Source of the DNA: Pseudomonadota bacterium
Lineage (GTDB): Bacteria > Pseudomonadota > Gammaproteobacteria > Burkholderiales > Burkholderiaceae_E
Direction of reading: 5' to 3'
Length of the DNA stretch: 64,000 bases
Assembly (NCBI GenBank): GCA_023388075.1
Contig: JAEWGX010000061.1
Coordinates: 1 to 64,000 of the forward strand
Shown: positions 34,172 to 43,900 of the stretch, piece by piece
Numbering within the stretch: the first letter of the stretch is position 1
Layout of the letters: every line of letters begins with the position of its first letter
Notes under the pieces: generated by a model
Told to the model about the DNA's origin: nothing
Seen by the model: the letters and a program-made list of their open reading frames with translations, nothing else
Databases searched by the model: none
Made by a program: the position numbers and the translations under genes

Positions 34172-34375
34172 TCAGGTGGGGACCCTTCGCAGCATCTCGC
34201 GCCCGATCTTGCCGGCGGCGACCTCGCGCAGCGCGGTCACGGTCGGTTTGTTGCGCGACTCCACCTTCGGCGTGTGCCCCTGGGCGAGCATGCGCGCCCG
34301 GTAGGTGGCGATCAGCGTCAGTTCGAAGCGGTTCTGAATCTGCTTGAGGCAGTCCTCGACTGTGATTCGGGCCAT
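34172..34375 (-). CDS. rpoZ: RNA polymerase omega subunit
   Basis: This 67-residue omega subunit begins MARITVEDCLKQIQNRFELT and contains TYRARML and KPTVTALREVAAGKI, the standard family pattern. It helps fold beta-prime and forms part of a ppGpp-binding site, which fits its position between gmk and spoT. A 196-bp gap separates it from gmk upstream. I see no gene in that gap, although short frames exist. Confidence 0.95.
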   Translation of the reverse strand: MARITVEDCLKQIQNRFELTLIATYRARMLAQGHTPKVESRNKPTVTALREVAAGKIGREMLRRVPT

Positions 34376-34571
34376 GTCCGGCGATCCTCGGCGTTAGGTT
34401 GATGACGATGGTTGACAATCAGATGGGTGGGCGCAGGGCGGTATGCAAGAGCCTTGCGCGGCCTGCCGTGCGGTATCGGAGCTGGAGCCGGCCACGCCGC
34501 CTGGAAACGCGCGCCGGGGACCCCGCGCGCCTCGCGTCTGCGCAGTCGGCGCGTTCAGGTTCAGCTTACGT

Positions 34572-35201
34572 TCAATCGGTCGGTATGCCAAGGGCGGCAA
34601 ACAGCTCCGGATTCAGTGCCGCCTGCTGGCGAAAGCGGCATCGGGCGCTGTCCGCGATGCCGATGAGTTGCTGGCAGGCGACGGTAAAGTCTTGATTTAT
34701 AATAATATACTGCATTTCGCCCGCGTGCTCGAGCTCGTTGCGGGCAGCCGCCAGGCGGCGCTCGATTGCCGCCCGGGTGTCCTTGCCGCGTGATTGGAGC
34801 CGTTGCTCCAGGATCGCGAGCGACGGCGGCGCGATGAAGATGGAGACGGCGTCGGGGTAGAGCGCCCGGACCTGCCGCGCCCCCTGCCAGTCGATTTCCA
34901 GGACGATATCCGCCCCGGCGGCAGTCTGCTCGTCGATCCACTGACGCGAAGTGCCGTAGAGGTTGCCGTGCACCTCGGCCCACTCCAGGAACTCCCCGGC
35001 GAGCCGGCGCTCGCGGAACTCGGCTTCCGGGATGAAGCAGTAGTCCTCGCCATGGCGCTCGCCGTCGCGTGGCGACCGCGTGGTGAACGACACCGAATGA
35101 CGGATCTGCGGCCGGGCGTCCATCAGCGCGCGCACCAGTGACGTCTTGCCGGCTCCGGAAGGAGCGACAACGATCAGGATCGTGCCGGCTGGCGATGGCA
35201 T
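34572..35201 (-). CDS. gmk: guanylate kinase
   Basis: This is a 209-residue enzyme converting GMP to GDP with ATP. It has the P-loop APSGAGKTS at the N-terminus, the GMP-binding segment SVSFTTRSPRDGERHGEDYCF, and the lid and later motifs DIVLEIDWQGARQV and RGKDTRAAIERRL. Standard length. In related genomes yicC lies directly upstream on the same strand; here it is 17 kb away, so gmk must rely on its own promoter. A candidate extended -10 lies at 35235-35243. Confidence 0.96.
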   Translation of the reverse strand: MPSPAGTILIVVAPSGAGKTSLVRALMDARPQIRHSVSFTTRSPRDGERHGEDYCFIPEAEFRERRLAGEFLEWAEVHGNLYGTSRQWIDEQTAAGADIVLEIDWQGARQVRALYPDAVSIFIAPPSLAILEQRLQSRGKDTRAAIERRLAAARNELEHAGEMQYIIINQDFTVACQQLIGIADSARCRFRQQAALNPELFAALGIPTD

Positions 35202-35234
35202 CGTGGCGCGAAGCAGGGTGGAGGCGAAGCCACA

Positions 35235-35243
35235 AGTCTACCA
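35235..35243 (-). promoter_or_regulatory. candidate extended -10 promoter of gmk
   Basis: On the minus strand this reads TGGTAGACT, an extended -10 (TGnTAnnnT) about 34 bases before the gmk start. The same nine bases occur at a similar distance before the acyl-CoA ligase gene at 45995-46003. No -35 match is visible at the expected distance. Confidence 0.35.
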
Positions 35244-35280
35244 AGCGACGCAGCCCTCGCCGCCGGGCACGAGCCGTCCA

Positions 35281-35315
35281 CTGGCGACGCCCTTCGGCGG
35301 CTCCCGGCTCGCCAG
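35281..35315 (-). terminator. hairpin after the enolase-superfamily gene
   Basis: Perfect 7-bp arms CTGGCGA and TCGCCAG enclose 21 bases that can pair further. The structure starts 3 bp after the stop of the enolase-superfamily gene on the minus strand, a place for transcript end formation. No T-run follows, so an intrinsic terminator is only possible. Confidence 0.3.
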
Positions 35316-35318
35316 ATC

Positions 35319-36491
35319 CTAGCTTGCCAGCTCGCGCATCTCGCGAATCAGCGTGGCCTTGCCTTCGAAGCCGATGCCCGGCAATTCCGGCATCACGATA
35401 TGGCCATCCTGAACCGAGACGCCGTCCGGAAAGCCCCCGTAGGGCTGGAACAGGTCGGGATAGCTCTCGTTGCCGCCAAGCCCGAGGCCGGCAGCGATGT
35501 TGAGCGACATCTGGTGCCCGCCGTGCGGAATGCAGCGCGCGACCGACCACCCGGCCGCGGTCACCTCGCGCAGGGTGCGCTGGTACTCGCACAGACCGTA
35601 GGAGAGGGCGCAGTCGAACTGCAGCCAGTCCCGGTCGGCGCGCATGCCGCCATAGCGCAGGAGGTTGCGCGCATCCTGGTGGCTGAAGAGGTTCTCCCCG
35701 GTGGCCATCGGCCCCGGATAGTGATCGGCGAGCACGGCCTGGAGACGGTAGTCGAGCGGATCGCCCGCTTCCTCGTACCAGAAGAGCGGCCGGTCCCGCA
35801 GCGCGCGGGCATAGGCGATCGCGGTCTCCAGGTCGAAGCGGCCGTTGGCGTCGACCGCCAGCCGGGCTCGCGGTCCGATCTCCTCCAGCACCGTGTCGAT
35901 GCGGCCCAGGTCTTCCTCGAGCGGCGCGCCGCCGATCTTCATCTTCACCACGTCGTAGCCGCGATCGAGGTACGACCGCATCTCGGCGCGCAGCGCACCG
36001 AGATCCTTGCCGGGGTAGTAGTAGCCGCCGGCAGCATAGACGAAGACCCGCGGATCGGCCTCGCGACCGTGGCGCCGGGCGAGGAGCCGGAAGAGCGGCT
36101 CGCCTGCGATCTTCGCGACTGCGTCCCAGACGGCCATGTCGATCGTGCCGACCGCGACCGAGCGCTCGCCGTGGCCGCCGGGCTTCTCGTTCGCCATCAG
36201 CACCGCCCAGATGCGGTCCGGATCCAGGTTCTCGCCGGTATCGTCGAGCAGGTTCGCAGGATCGGAGGCACTTGCCTCGAGCAGGCGCGGCGCGAAGCGC
36301 TCCCGGATCAATCCGCCCTGGCCGTAGCGGCCGTTGGAGTTGAAGCCGTAGCCGACGACGCGCCGGCCGTCGCGGACCACGTCGGTGACGACCGCCACGA
36401 GGCTGATCGTCATCTTCGAGAAGTCGATGTAGGCGTTGCGGATCGGCGAGGCGATCGGCCGCGTGCTTTCGCGGATCTCCAGGATCTTCAT
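35319..36491 (-). CDS. enolase-superfamily dehydratase, TarD-like
   Basis: This is a 390-residue mandelate-racemase/muconate-lactonising-type enzyme. The barrel carries VKMKIGG (the K-x-K catalytic motif on strand 2), metal ligands in DANGRFD, EEAGDP and ATGEN, and a late PHGGHQMSLNIAAG with the second catalytic His. These resemble D-tartrate dehydratase of Bradyrhizobium as I recall it, which removes water from a hydroxy diacid to give an oxo acid. Substrate assignment is by resemblance only. It follows the nitronate monooxygenase gene by 20 bp, so the two are probably co-transcribed. Confidence 0.82.
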   Translation of the reverse strand: MKILEIRESTRPIASPIRNAYIDFSKMTISLVAVVTDVVRDGRRVVGYGFNSNGRYGQGGLIRERFAPRLLEASASDPANLLDDTGENLDPDRIWAVLMANEKPGGHGERSVAVGTIDMAVWDAVAKIAGEPLFRLLARRHGREADPRVFVYAAGGYYYPGKDLGALRAEMRSYLDRGYDVVKMKIGGAPLEEDLGRIDTVLEEIGPRARLAVDANGRFDLETAIAYARALRDRPLFWYEEAGDPLDYRLQAVLADHYPGPMATGENLFSHQDARNLLRYGGMRADRDWLQFDCALSYGLCEYQRTLREVTAAGWSVARCIPHGGHQMSLNIAAGLGLGGNESYPDLFQPYGGFPDGVSVQDGHIVMPELPGIGFEGKATLIREMRELAS

Positions 36492-36511
36492 GAGTCGATG
36501 TGGGTCGAGTG

Positions 36512-37567
36512 TCAGGTGGCGGCAGTCGTGGCGACGAGCTCGCGCACCCGCTGCGCCGCCGGCACGGCTCGGCAGGCGAGCGGATTCTGGCCGCACCACA
36601 GCGGGCTGAAGTCGGTCGATTCCCGGGCCTCGCTGCGCGCCCTCAGCGCGGCCATCGTGGCGGTCGCGAGCGGGAAGGCGGGCACCTCGGCGCTGATCGG
36701 GCCGAGCTCGCGCACTGCCCGGTTGAGCAGCGCGCGCGCCGGCTTGCCGGTGAACACGTTGGTGAGCGCCGTCTCGCCTTGGCCGGCGGCGGCGCGGGCG
36801 AGCGCCGCGCGGTGCAGCGGCGTGATGGTGGCTTCCGGGCACAGCAGGAAGGCGGTGCCGCACTGGACACCGGCCGCGCCGAGCAGGCGGGCGGCGGCGA
36901 CGCCGGCGGCATCGGCGATGCCGCCCGCGGCAATCACCGGCACCCGCACTGCCGCGACCACCTGCGGCAGCAGCGCGAAGGTGCCGAGCTGGGTGGCGAG
37001 GTCGGCGCCGAGGAAGAGGGCCCGGTGCCCGCCGGCCTCGCTGCCCTGCGCGATGACGACGTCCGCGCCGTGCGCCTCCAGCCAGCGCGCTTCGGCGACC
37101 GTGGTCGCCGACGAGAGGATCTTCGCGCCCCAGCCCTTGACCCGGGCCACCAGGTCCGCCGACGGCAGCCCATAGTGGAAGCTCACCACCGGCGGGGCGA
37201 ACGGCTCGATCGCGTCCGCCAGTTCGGCCGAGAACGGGCTGCGGCCGGGGCCGGACGGCAGCGAGCCGGCATCGATGCCGAGCTCGCCGAAGTAGGGCGC
37301 GAGCCGTTTGCGCCAGCCGGCCTCCCGACGCTCGTCGGGCGTGGGCTGCTCGTGGCAGAAGAAGTTGACCGCGAAGGGACGCGAGGTTGCCGCCCGGATC
37401 CGCGTGAGCTCCTCGCGCAGCGCCTCGGGCGAGAGCATCGCGCACGGCAGCGAACCGAGGCCGCCGGCCTCGCACACCGCGATCGCGAGCGCGCTGCCCT
37501 GGGCGCCGGCCATCGGTGCCTGGACGATGGGCCATTCGATGCCGAGCAAGTCCGTCAAAGCGTTCAT
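36512..37567 (-). CDS. nitronate monooxygenase family FMN protein
   Basis: This is a 351-residue TIM-barrel flavoprotein of the NMO/2-nitropropane-dioxygenase family. It has an N-terminal IEWPIVQAPMAG, the mid-barrel HGADVVIAQGSEAGGHR with the candidate catalytic His, and VIAAGGIADAAGVAAARLLGA followed by GVQCGTAF for FMN phosphate binding. It oxidises alkyl nitronates; many paralogues have unknown substrates. It is the first gene of a pair with the dehydratase. The truncated haemoglobin gene lies 92 bp upstream on the same strand. Confidence 0.88.
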   Translation of the reverse strand: MNALTDLLGIEWPIVQAPMAGAQGSALAIAVCEAGGLGSLPCAMLSPEALREELTRIRAATSRPFAVNFFCHEQPTPDERREAGWRKRLAPYFGELGIDAGSLPSGPGRSPFSAELADAIEPFAPPVVSFHYGLPSADLVARVKGWGAKILSSATTVAEARWLEAHGADVVIAQGSEAGGHRALFLGADLATQLGTFALLPQVVAAVRVPVIAAGGIADAAGVAAARLLGAAGVQCGTAFLLCPEATITPLHRAALARAAAGQGETALTNVFTGKPARALLNRAVRELGPISAEVPAFPLATATMAALRARSEARESTDFSPLWCGQNPLACRAVPAAQRVRELVATTAAT

Positions 37568-37659
37568 GGCCAGGTTCCTCCGGATGATGGCGGCAGATCA
37601 CGGTCCGTCACGGAGCTTCCCATGCCGGGCCGGCAACACACGCGGCGATGGAGGCGGTC

Positions 37660-38067
37660 TCAGGCCGGCGAAAGAGCCAGGCTCGCGGGCGAGGCGTCGG
37701 GGTCGCGGTGCAGCTGGTAACCATACCAGAGGCTCTGCGCGATGCGCGCCGCCATCGCATCGGCACGGGCCTTCATCGCCGCGTTGCCGATCTCCTCGGT
37801 GGTCACCCGGAAGAGCTCGAGCCAGCGCTGGAACATCGCCGGTTCGATCCCGGGAAGGGCCGCATGCTTCGGCATCGGCGTGCCGCGGTAGCGCGCCGTG
37901 CCGCGCAGGATCGCGGACCAGAAGTCGACCAGCTTGGCGAGGTGATGCGGCCAGTCGTCGACATGGGACTCGAAGATCGGTCCGAGGATATCGTCGCGGC
38001 GCACCCGGGCGTAGAAGGTGTGGACGAGCTTCGTCACCTCGTCCTCGGTACAGATCTCGGGCGTCAT
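37660..38067 (-). CDS. group III truncated haemoglobin
   Basis: This 135-residue globin starts MTPEICTEDEVTKLVHTFYARVRRDDILGPIFE, with a proximal-His region in TPMPKHAALPGIEPAMF and the WLELFR and LWYGYQLHRD segments of group III truncated globins. The longer upstream frame has no globin character, so the ATG at 38067 is used. Group III globins are linked to nitric oxide or microaerobic metabolism. That link is strengthened here by an NsrR-like palindrome overlapping the probable -10 box. Confidence 0.88.
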   Translation of the reverse strand: MTPEICTEDEVTKLVHTFYARVRRDDILGPIFESHVDDWPHHLAKLVDFWSAILRGTARYRGTPMPKHAALPGIEPAMFQRWLELFRVTTEEIGNAAMKARADAMAARIAQSLWYGYQLHRDPDASPASLALSPA

Positions 38068-38384
38068 GTCGTTGCCTGCGGTTGGCGCTTCGCCCGGGCC
38101 AGCGCGCCCGGGCGCTCGTAAAGATGTATTCGCAGTATATCTTATTGCGACCGGCATCTTCCAGGCGGCGGCCGGGCCTTCGAGCCGGCGACGAGCATTG
38201 CCGCGCGACGCGCGGTCGTCGAGAGCGTGGGCAACTCGCGAATGCGGGATTCCGCGCGGTTGTCGAACGTCCGTCGTGCCATTACGCTGAAAAGCGTCAG
38301 GGCTGAGCTGTCTCCTGACAGGACGTGACAAGGCATCCGGTCCTGCGCATGGCAGGAAACCGAAACATCCGAAGCAGGAAACGC
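38068..38384. other. 317-bp intergenic region between divergent globin and STAS genes
   Basis: No gene is supported here. The left half holds the NsrR-like site and TATACT element serving the globin. The right half, before the STAS gene, contains two small inverted repeats: GTCAGG/CCTGAC with a 12-base loop (38296-38319), overlapping TCCTG-A-CAGGA at 38313-38323. Their role is unknown. Confidence 0.5.
38121..38143 (-). promoter_or_regulatory. NsrR-like operator over globin promoter
   Basis: This 23-bp imperfect palindrome begins AAGATGTATT and ends TATATCTT. Compared with the published NsrR pattern AAGATGYATT-TNA-AATRCATCTT it matches at about 18 of 22 defined positions. A TATACT -10 element for the minus strand (38134-38139) lies inside it, so repressor binding would block the globin promoter until nitric oxide damages the regulator's iron-sulphur cluster. 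No nsrR gene is in the window. Confidence 0.6.
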
Positions 38385-38720
38385 ATGCACCTCAGCGAGA
38401 CCAGCGAGGGCGACGTGACGGTCGTGGCCGTCCGCGGGCGCCTTGACAGCACCACTGCGCCCGGTCTCGCTGAACGACTCTCTCGCGCCCTGGGTGAACC
38501 GAGCCGGCGGCTGCTGATCGATTTCTCCGAGCTGGAGTACATCAGCAGCGCGGGCTTCCGGGTGCTGCTCGTCGCCGCGCGGCAGGCGTCGGAAACCAAC
38601 GGCGCGATCGCGCTGGCGGGCGTCGCGGGCAAGGTGCGGCAACTCTTCGATCTGGGCGGCTTTCTGGATCTGTTCCAGATCTGCGGTACTCGCGCGGAAG
38701 GCATCGCCGCCCTGCGCTGA
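38385..38720 (+). CDS. STAS-domain anti-sigma factor antagonist
   Basis: This 111-residue STAS protein of the RsbV/SpoIIAA type has VAVRGRLDSTTAPGL, the LLIDFSELEYISSAG motif with the phosphorylatable Ser in SSAG, and a C-terminal LFDLGGFLDLF. Such proteins bind a partner-switching kinase/anti-sigma factor when not phosphorylated. The ATG at 38385 follows a GGAA site; an upstream in-frame ATG at 38325 would add unrelated residues. A fragment of an anti-sigma-type ATPase is found at the other end of this gene block (44117). Confidence 0.88.
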   Translation: MHLSETSEGDVTVVAVRGRLDSTTAPGLAERLSRALGEPSRRLLIDFSELEYISSAGFRVLLVAARQASETNGAIALAGVAGKVRQLFDLGGFLDLFQICGTRAEGIAALR

Positions 38721-38810
38721 GGCGCGCGGCGGCCTGCCCTCCAGAACAGCGGCGGCTGTGGCGGTGCAAGGCACCGCCGCGGACCGCGCGGAGCAGTACG
38801 GGGGGACGGA

Positions 38811-39884
38811 ATGAGTCGACGCCATTTTCTTGGCAGCGCGGTCGCTGCCGCCGCCGCGGTGCAGGCACCGCAGGTCATCGCCCAACCCAGGCGGCGCTGG
38901 CGGATGCCGACGACCTTCCCCGCGTCGCTCGACGTGCTGCACGGCTCCGCGCAGCGGTTGGCCCGGCTGGTCGAGCAGATGAGCGCCGGCCGGTTCACGA
39001 TCGAGGTCTACCCGGCCGGACAGCTGACCGCGCCCTTGAACGTGTTCGACGCCTGCGCGCAGGGCTCGGTCGAGGCCTTCATGGGCGCCTCCTACTACTG
39101 GGACCGGAAGGAGCCGGCGGTGCAGTGGTTCTGCACCGTGCCCTTCGGCATGAACCCGCAGGGCATGGCCGCCTGGTACGACCACGGCGACGGCATGAAG
39201 CTCTGGGAGGAAACCTATGCGGCCTTCGGCCTGGTGCCGCGGGCCGGCATCGGCATCGCCCCGCAGATGGCCGGATGGTTCCGCAAGAAGATCGGCAACG
39301 TCTCCGACTTCAAGGGCCTGAAGATGCGGATCCCCGGGCTCGGCGGCCAGGTGGTGGCGCGTCTGGGCGGCACCGTCGTGTTGACGCCGGCCGACCAGAT
39401 CTACTCGGCGCTCGAGCGCGGCGTGATCGACGCCTCGGAATGGGTCGGCCCGCATGACGACCTCAAGCTGGGCTTGCAGAACACCGCGAGCTACTACTAC
39501 TACCCGGGGTGGCACGAGCCGGGCACCACGCTGGAGTTCACCTTCAACAAGAAGGCCTACGATGCGCTGCCGACCGAGTTGCGGCAGATCCTGAACCATG
39601 CCACCGCGGCGGTGCGCGCCTATGCCGTGCCGGAGTGGGAGTTCAGGAACGCGAGCGCGCTGGCCCGGCTCAAGGCCGACTACCAGGGCAAGGTGGAGAT
39701 CCTTCCGTTGCCGGCCGAGGTGCTGCGCGACCTGAAGCAGGTCTCCGCCGAGGTGGTGCGGGCCGAGGCGGAGAAGTCGCCGATGGCGCGCCGCGTCTAT
39801 GACTCCTTCACCGCCTTTCGGGACCAGATCGGCGATTGGGGCCAGATCTCGGAGGGCGCCTACCAGCGGCTGATCGCAGGCTGA
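38811..39884 (+). CDS. TRAP-type (DctP) periplasmic binding protein, Tat-exported
   Basis: This 357-residue DctP-family binding protein has a twin-arginine signal (SRRHFLGSAVAA). Later segments are LKMRIPGLGGQVVARLGG, the conserved carboxylate-binding Arg region, then LTPADQIYSALERGVIDASEWVGP. The DctQ/DctM membrane subunits are absent nearby. It sits between the STAS gene and a sensor kinase with an extracellular domain, so it may present a ligand to the kinase rather than feed a transporter. It is followed 20 bp later by a second binding-protein gene. Confidence 0.9.
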   Translation: MSRRHFLGSAVAAAAAVQAPQVIAQPRRRWRMPTTFPASLDVLHGSAQRLARLVEQMSAGRFTIEVYPAGQLTAPLNVFDACAQGSVEAFMGASYYWDRKEPAVQWFCTVPFGMNPQGMAAWYDHGDGMKLWEETYAAFGLVPRAGIGIAPQMAGWFRKKIGNVSDFKGLKMRIPGLGGQVVARLGGTVVLTPADQIYSALERGVIDASEWVGPHDDLKLGLQNTASYYYYPGWHEPGTTLEFTFNKKAYDALPTELRQILNHATAAVRAYAVPEWEFRNASALARLKADYQGKVEILPLPAEVLRDLKQVSAEVVRAEAEKSPMARRVYDSFTAFRDQIGDWGQISEGAYQRLIAG

Positions 39885-39904
39885 CCCACGACGCCCCAAC
39901 CGCG

Positions 39905-40912
39905 ATGGCGATGAACGTTCCGCTTCGCCACCAGGCGCGTCGCCGGCTCGCATGCCTCGCGGCCGTCGCCGCTGCCCTGGCATGTCTGGCTCCGTCTGCG
40001 GCGCCGGCGCAGGGAAGCGACCGCCCGCGCATGGTCGGCGTCCTCGCGGAGGCGCTTGCCGCCACCCATCCGACCGTCGAGGGCCTCAAGTCCGGCCTGC
40101 GCGAGCTCGGCCTCGAGGAAGGTCGCGACGTGACCTTCGACATCCGCTTCAGCCCCGGCGATGCCGTCGCCTTGCGCAAGGGGGCGGACGCGTTCGCGGA
40201 CGCCGGCGTCGATCTCATCTTCACGATCGGCGACGGCGCCACCCGCTCGGCGCAGGCGGCGACGCAGTCGATCCCGATCGTGTTCACGCTGGTGCGGGAT
40301 CCGGTCGCGGCGAAGTTCGTCGATCGCCTGGCCGGGCAGGGCGGCAACCTGACCGGCATCTCCAGCCTCACCGCCGAGCTGGCCGGCAAGCGGCTCGAGA
40401 TCCTGAAGAACCTCGCGCCCGAGACGCGCCGGGTGTGGGCGATCCACGACCGCGACGACCCGGTGTCGGTCGCCGCGGTGGCGAACGCGCAAGCCGCCGC
40501 CGTGCAGCTCGGCCTGGAGCTGGTCGCCCGGCCGGTCGCCGGGAAGGCCGAGCTGGGGGCCGCGGTGAAGGCGATCCAGGCGGGCGACGCGATCCTCGCG
40601 CCGGATGGCGGTCGCCTGGAGATCGCGCCCGCGCTCCTGGAAGCCTCGCTCGGCCTGCCGGTCCCTGCCGTCTTTCCCGCGGCGCTCTACGTCGGCTATG
40701 GCGGCCTGGTCTCCTACGGCTCCGACTTCTATGCCGAAGGCTTCCAGGCCGCCCGGCAGGTCGAACGCATCCTGCGGGGTGCGCGCGCCTCGGACCTGCC
40801 GGTCGAAGGCGCGGACAAGCTCGATCTGGCGCTCAACCTGAACACGGCGCAGCTTCTCGGCCTTGCGGTGCCGCGCAAGGTGCTGCTGCGCGCCGACACC
40901 ATCCGACGATGA
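39905..40912 (+). CDS. ABC-type substrate-binding protein (ABC_sub_bind family)
   Basis: This 335-residue exported protein has a signal peptide ending near APAQG and the family pattern: GLKSGLRELGLEEGRDV, TRSAQAATQSIPIVFTLVRDPV, GNLTGISSLTAELAGKRLEIL and a C-terminal LNLNTAQLLGLAVP. No permease or ATPase gene accompanies it. The stop overlaps the hybrid kinase start (ATGA), strongly linking it to sensing. The ATG at 39905 is used; 39911 is equally possible. Confidence 0.88.
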   Translation: MAMNVPLRHQARRRLACLAAVAAALACLAPSAAPAQGSDRPRMVGVLAEALAATHPTVEGLKSGLRELGLEEGRDVTFDIRFSPGDAVALRKGADAFADAGVDLIFTIGDGATRSAQAATQSIPIVFTLVRDPVAAKFVDRLAGQGGNLTGISSLTAELAGKRLEILKNLAPETRRVWAIHDRDDPVSVAAVANAQAAAVQLGLELVARPVAGKAELGAAVKAIQAGDAILAPDGGRLEIAPALLEASLGLPVPAVFPAALYVGYGGLVSYGSDFYAEGFQAARQVERILRGARASDLPVEGADKLDLALNLNTAQLLGLAVPRKVLLRADTIRR

Positions 40913-43900
40913 GCGCCGCGCGCGCCCAGGGTTCGCTCTTCAGGAAGTACCTGCTGGTGCTCCTGCTGCTGGTCGGCGGCCTCCTGACGCTGGCGAGCCT
41001 GGTGGACTTCTACTTCTCCTACCAGGAGGCCAAGCGCGCGCTGGTGCGCGTGGAGCGCGTCAAGGCGGAAGCGGCCGCCCAGCGCATCGAGGGCTTCGTC
41101 AAGGAGATCACGCACCATGTGCAGGCGATCACCCGCGCCATTGCCGATGATCCGGCGGTCGCGCCGCCGCGTCGTCGCGACCTCGCCTGGCGCGACACGC
41201 TGGCGGCCGCGCTGACCGAGCAGCGCGAGATCGACTTCGTGCGGCTGCTGCGCAGCGCCCCGTCGATCGTCGAGGCCCGCTACCTCGATGTCGCCGGAAG
41301 GGAGCAGATCCGGGTGTCGCGCATCGGGCTGGATGCGGTCGCGAGCGGCCGCGACTTCGGCCAGGAGGCCGCCTACCAGGCCGCCCGGTCCGGGGCCGCA
41401 TATTTCGGTCCGATCCGCCTGCGCAACGGCGCCGAGCCGACCATGACGCTCGCGCTGCCGGCCGACACCTCGGCGCTCGAGGTCATCGCGGCCGACGTCA
41501 GCCTGAAGGCCATGTGGGACGTGGTCGCGCGCATCCGGGTCGGCCGGCTCGGCTTCGCGTACGTGGTCGATGGCACCGGGCGGGTGATCGCGCATCCGGA
41601 CGCAGCCGAGGTGCGCAACGCGCGCAGCATCGCCGATACGGCGCAGTTCCGCGCGGTGCAGGCCGCTGCCCGGGCCGCGACCGACGTGGGTGCCGCGCCG
41701 CTGGTCACGCAGGGCCTCGGCGGCGGCGAGGTGCTTGCCGCGTATGCCGCGATCCCGACGCCCGGCTGGTTCGTGCTGATCGAGCAGCCGCTCTCGGAGG
41801 CCTTCGCCCCGCTGCAGGCGACTGTCGTGCGCAGCGGCGTGATCCTCGCGCTCGGGCTTGCCGCCGCGGTGCTGGCGAGCGTGCTGCTCGCGCGCGGCAT
41901 GGTGGCACCGATCCGCCTGCTGCGAACCGGTGCGGAGCGCATCGGCGCCGGCGACCTGTCGCACCGGATCGAGGTCCGCACCGGCGACGAGCTCGAGGCG
42001 CTCGGCGCCGAATTCAACCGTACGGCGGCGCAGCTGGAAGAGTCGTATCGCGACCTGGAGAACAAGGTGGCGGCCCGCACCGGCGAGCTGTCGCGCTCGG
42101 TCGACGAGCTGCGCGCGCTCGCGCAGGTGAGCCAGGCGGTCGGCTCGTCACTCGAGCTGGAGACGGTGCTCGCCACGATCGTCTCGCATGCGGTGCGGCT
42201 GTCGAACGGCGATGCGGGCACGATCTACGTCTTCGATCCGGTCGACCAGGTGTTCGTTCCCCGCGCCAACGTCGGCTTGACCGACGCCATGGTGGCGAAG
42301 CTGCGCGAGTCGCGGATCGCCCTCGGCGACACGGTGGTCGGCGCCTGCGCCGAGCAGCGGGGTCCGGTGCAGATCGCCGACCTGGATGCGGCCCGGGCGT
42401 ACCGGCTGTACGACCTGCTGCGCGGCGACGGATTCCGCTCGCTGATCGGCATCCCGCTGCTCCGGGAAGCGCATGTCCTGGGGGCGCTGGTGATCCGGCG
42501 GCGGGAGGCGGGCGAGTTCGCGCCGTCGCTCGTCGCGACCCTCGAGACCTTCGCCTCGCAGTCGGTGCTCGCGATCCAGAACGCCCGGCTCTTCGAGGAG
42601 ATCCGGGAGAAGAGCGCCCAGCTCGAGGCCGGCAGCCGGCACAAGTCGCAGTTCCTTGCCAACATGAGCCATGAGCTGCGCACGCCGCTCAACGCGATCA
42701 TCGGCGTAAGCGAGATGCTGCTGGAGGATGCGCGCGAGGACCAGGCGGACCACCTGGTCGAGCCGCTCGAGCGCATCATGCGCGCCGGCAAGCACCTGCT
42801 CGCGCTCATCAACGACATCCTCGACCTGTCGAAGATCGAGGCCGGCCGGATGGACCTGCACATCGAGTCGTTCGCCGTGCAGCCGCTGGTGGAGGAAATC
42901 GTGGCCACCTGCCGGCCGATGGCGGAGAAGAACGGCAACGAGCTGGTCGTCGCCTGCGCGGCCGACGTGGGCTCGATGCAGGCCGATCCCACCCGGGTGC
43001 GCCAGGCCCTGCTCAACCTGGCAGCCAACGCCGTGAAGTTCACCGAACGGGGTCGGGTCGATTTCACGGTGCGGCGCGAGGCCGACGGCGGTCGTGACTG
43101 GATCGTCATGCAGGTGGCCGACACCGGCATCGGCATGACGGCCGAGCAGACCGCGAGGTTGTTCCAGGACTTCGTGCAGGCGGATTCGTCGACCACCCGG
43201 CGCTACGGCGGCACCGGCCTGGGCCTCGCGATCAGCCGCCGGTTCTGCCGGATGATGGGCGGCGACATCACGGTCCGCAGCGCGCCGGGCCGGGGCTCGA
43301 CCTTCACCATCCGGTTGCCGGCCATCGCGGAGCTGGAGGAGGGCGCGCCGACGGCGGCCTCGTCCGTGCGACCCGCGGGCGGCATGCGCGGCATGGCCAC
43401 CGGGGCCGCCGCGGCGCGGTCGGGCGCGGTCCTGGTGGTCGACGACGACCCGACGGTGCGCGAGCTGATGCAGCGCTACCTGGAGAAGGAAGGCTTCGAG
43501 GTGCTGACCGCGGCCAACGGCGTCGAGGCGCTGGCCCGTGCGCGCGAGGTCCGCCCGGCGGCGATCACGCTGGACGTGATGATGCCCGACATCGACGGCT
43601 GGACGGTGCTCTCCGCGCTCAAGGGCGACCCGGCGCTCGCCGACATACCGGTGGTGCTGGCCACCATCGTGGACGACCGGCAGCGCGGCTATGCGCTCGG
43701 CGCGACCGACTACCTGGTCAAGCCGATCGATCGCGAGCAGCTCGCGCGGATCCTGAGGACGCACTGTGATCGGCAGGGCGCGCGGGTGTTGCTGGTCGAG
43801 GACGAGGAACCGGAGCGCCGGGCGGTGCGCCAGGCCCTGGAGCGGGACGGCTGGCTGGTCAGCGAGGCCGGCAACGGCCGCGAGGCGCTCGAGCAGCTCG

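Noticed and set aside
34394..34793. Small genes in the gmk-rpoZ gap and opposite the gmk end
   Set aside because: The frames are short, overlap each other on both strands and show no recognisable sequence or ribosome site.
35319..37601. A 760-residue fusion of nitronate monooxygenase and dehydratase
   Set aside because: The upstream half is a shadow of the nitronate monooxygenase gene. The dehydratase has its own ATG at 36491.
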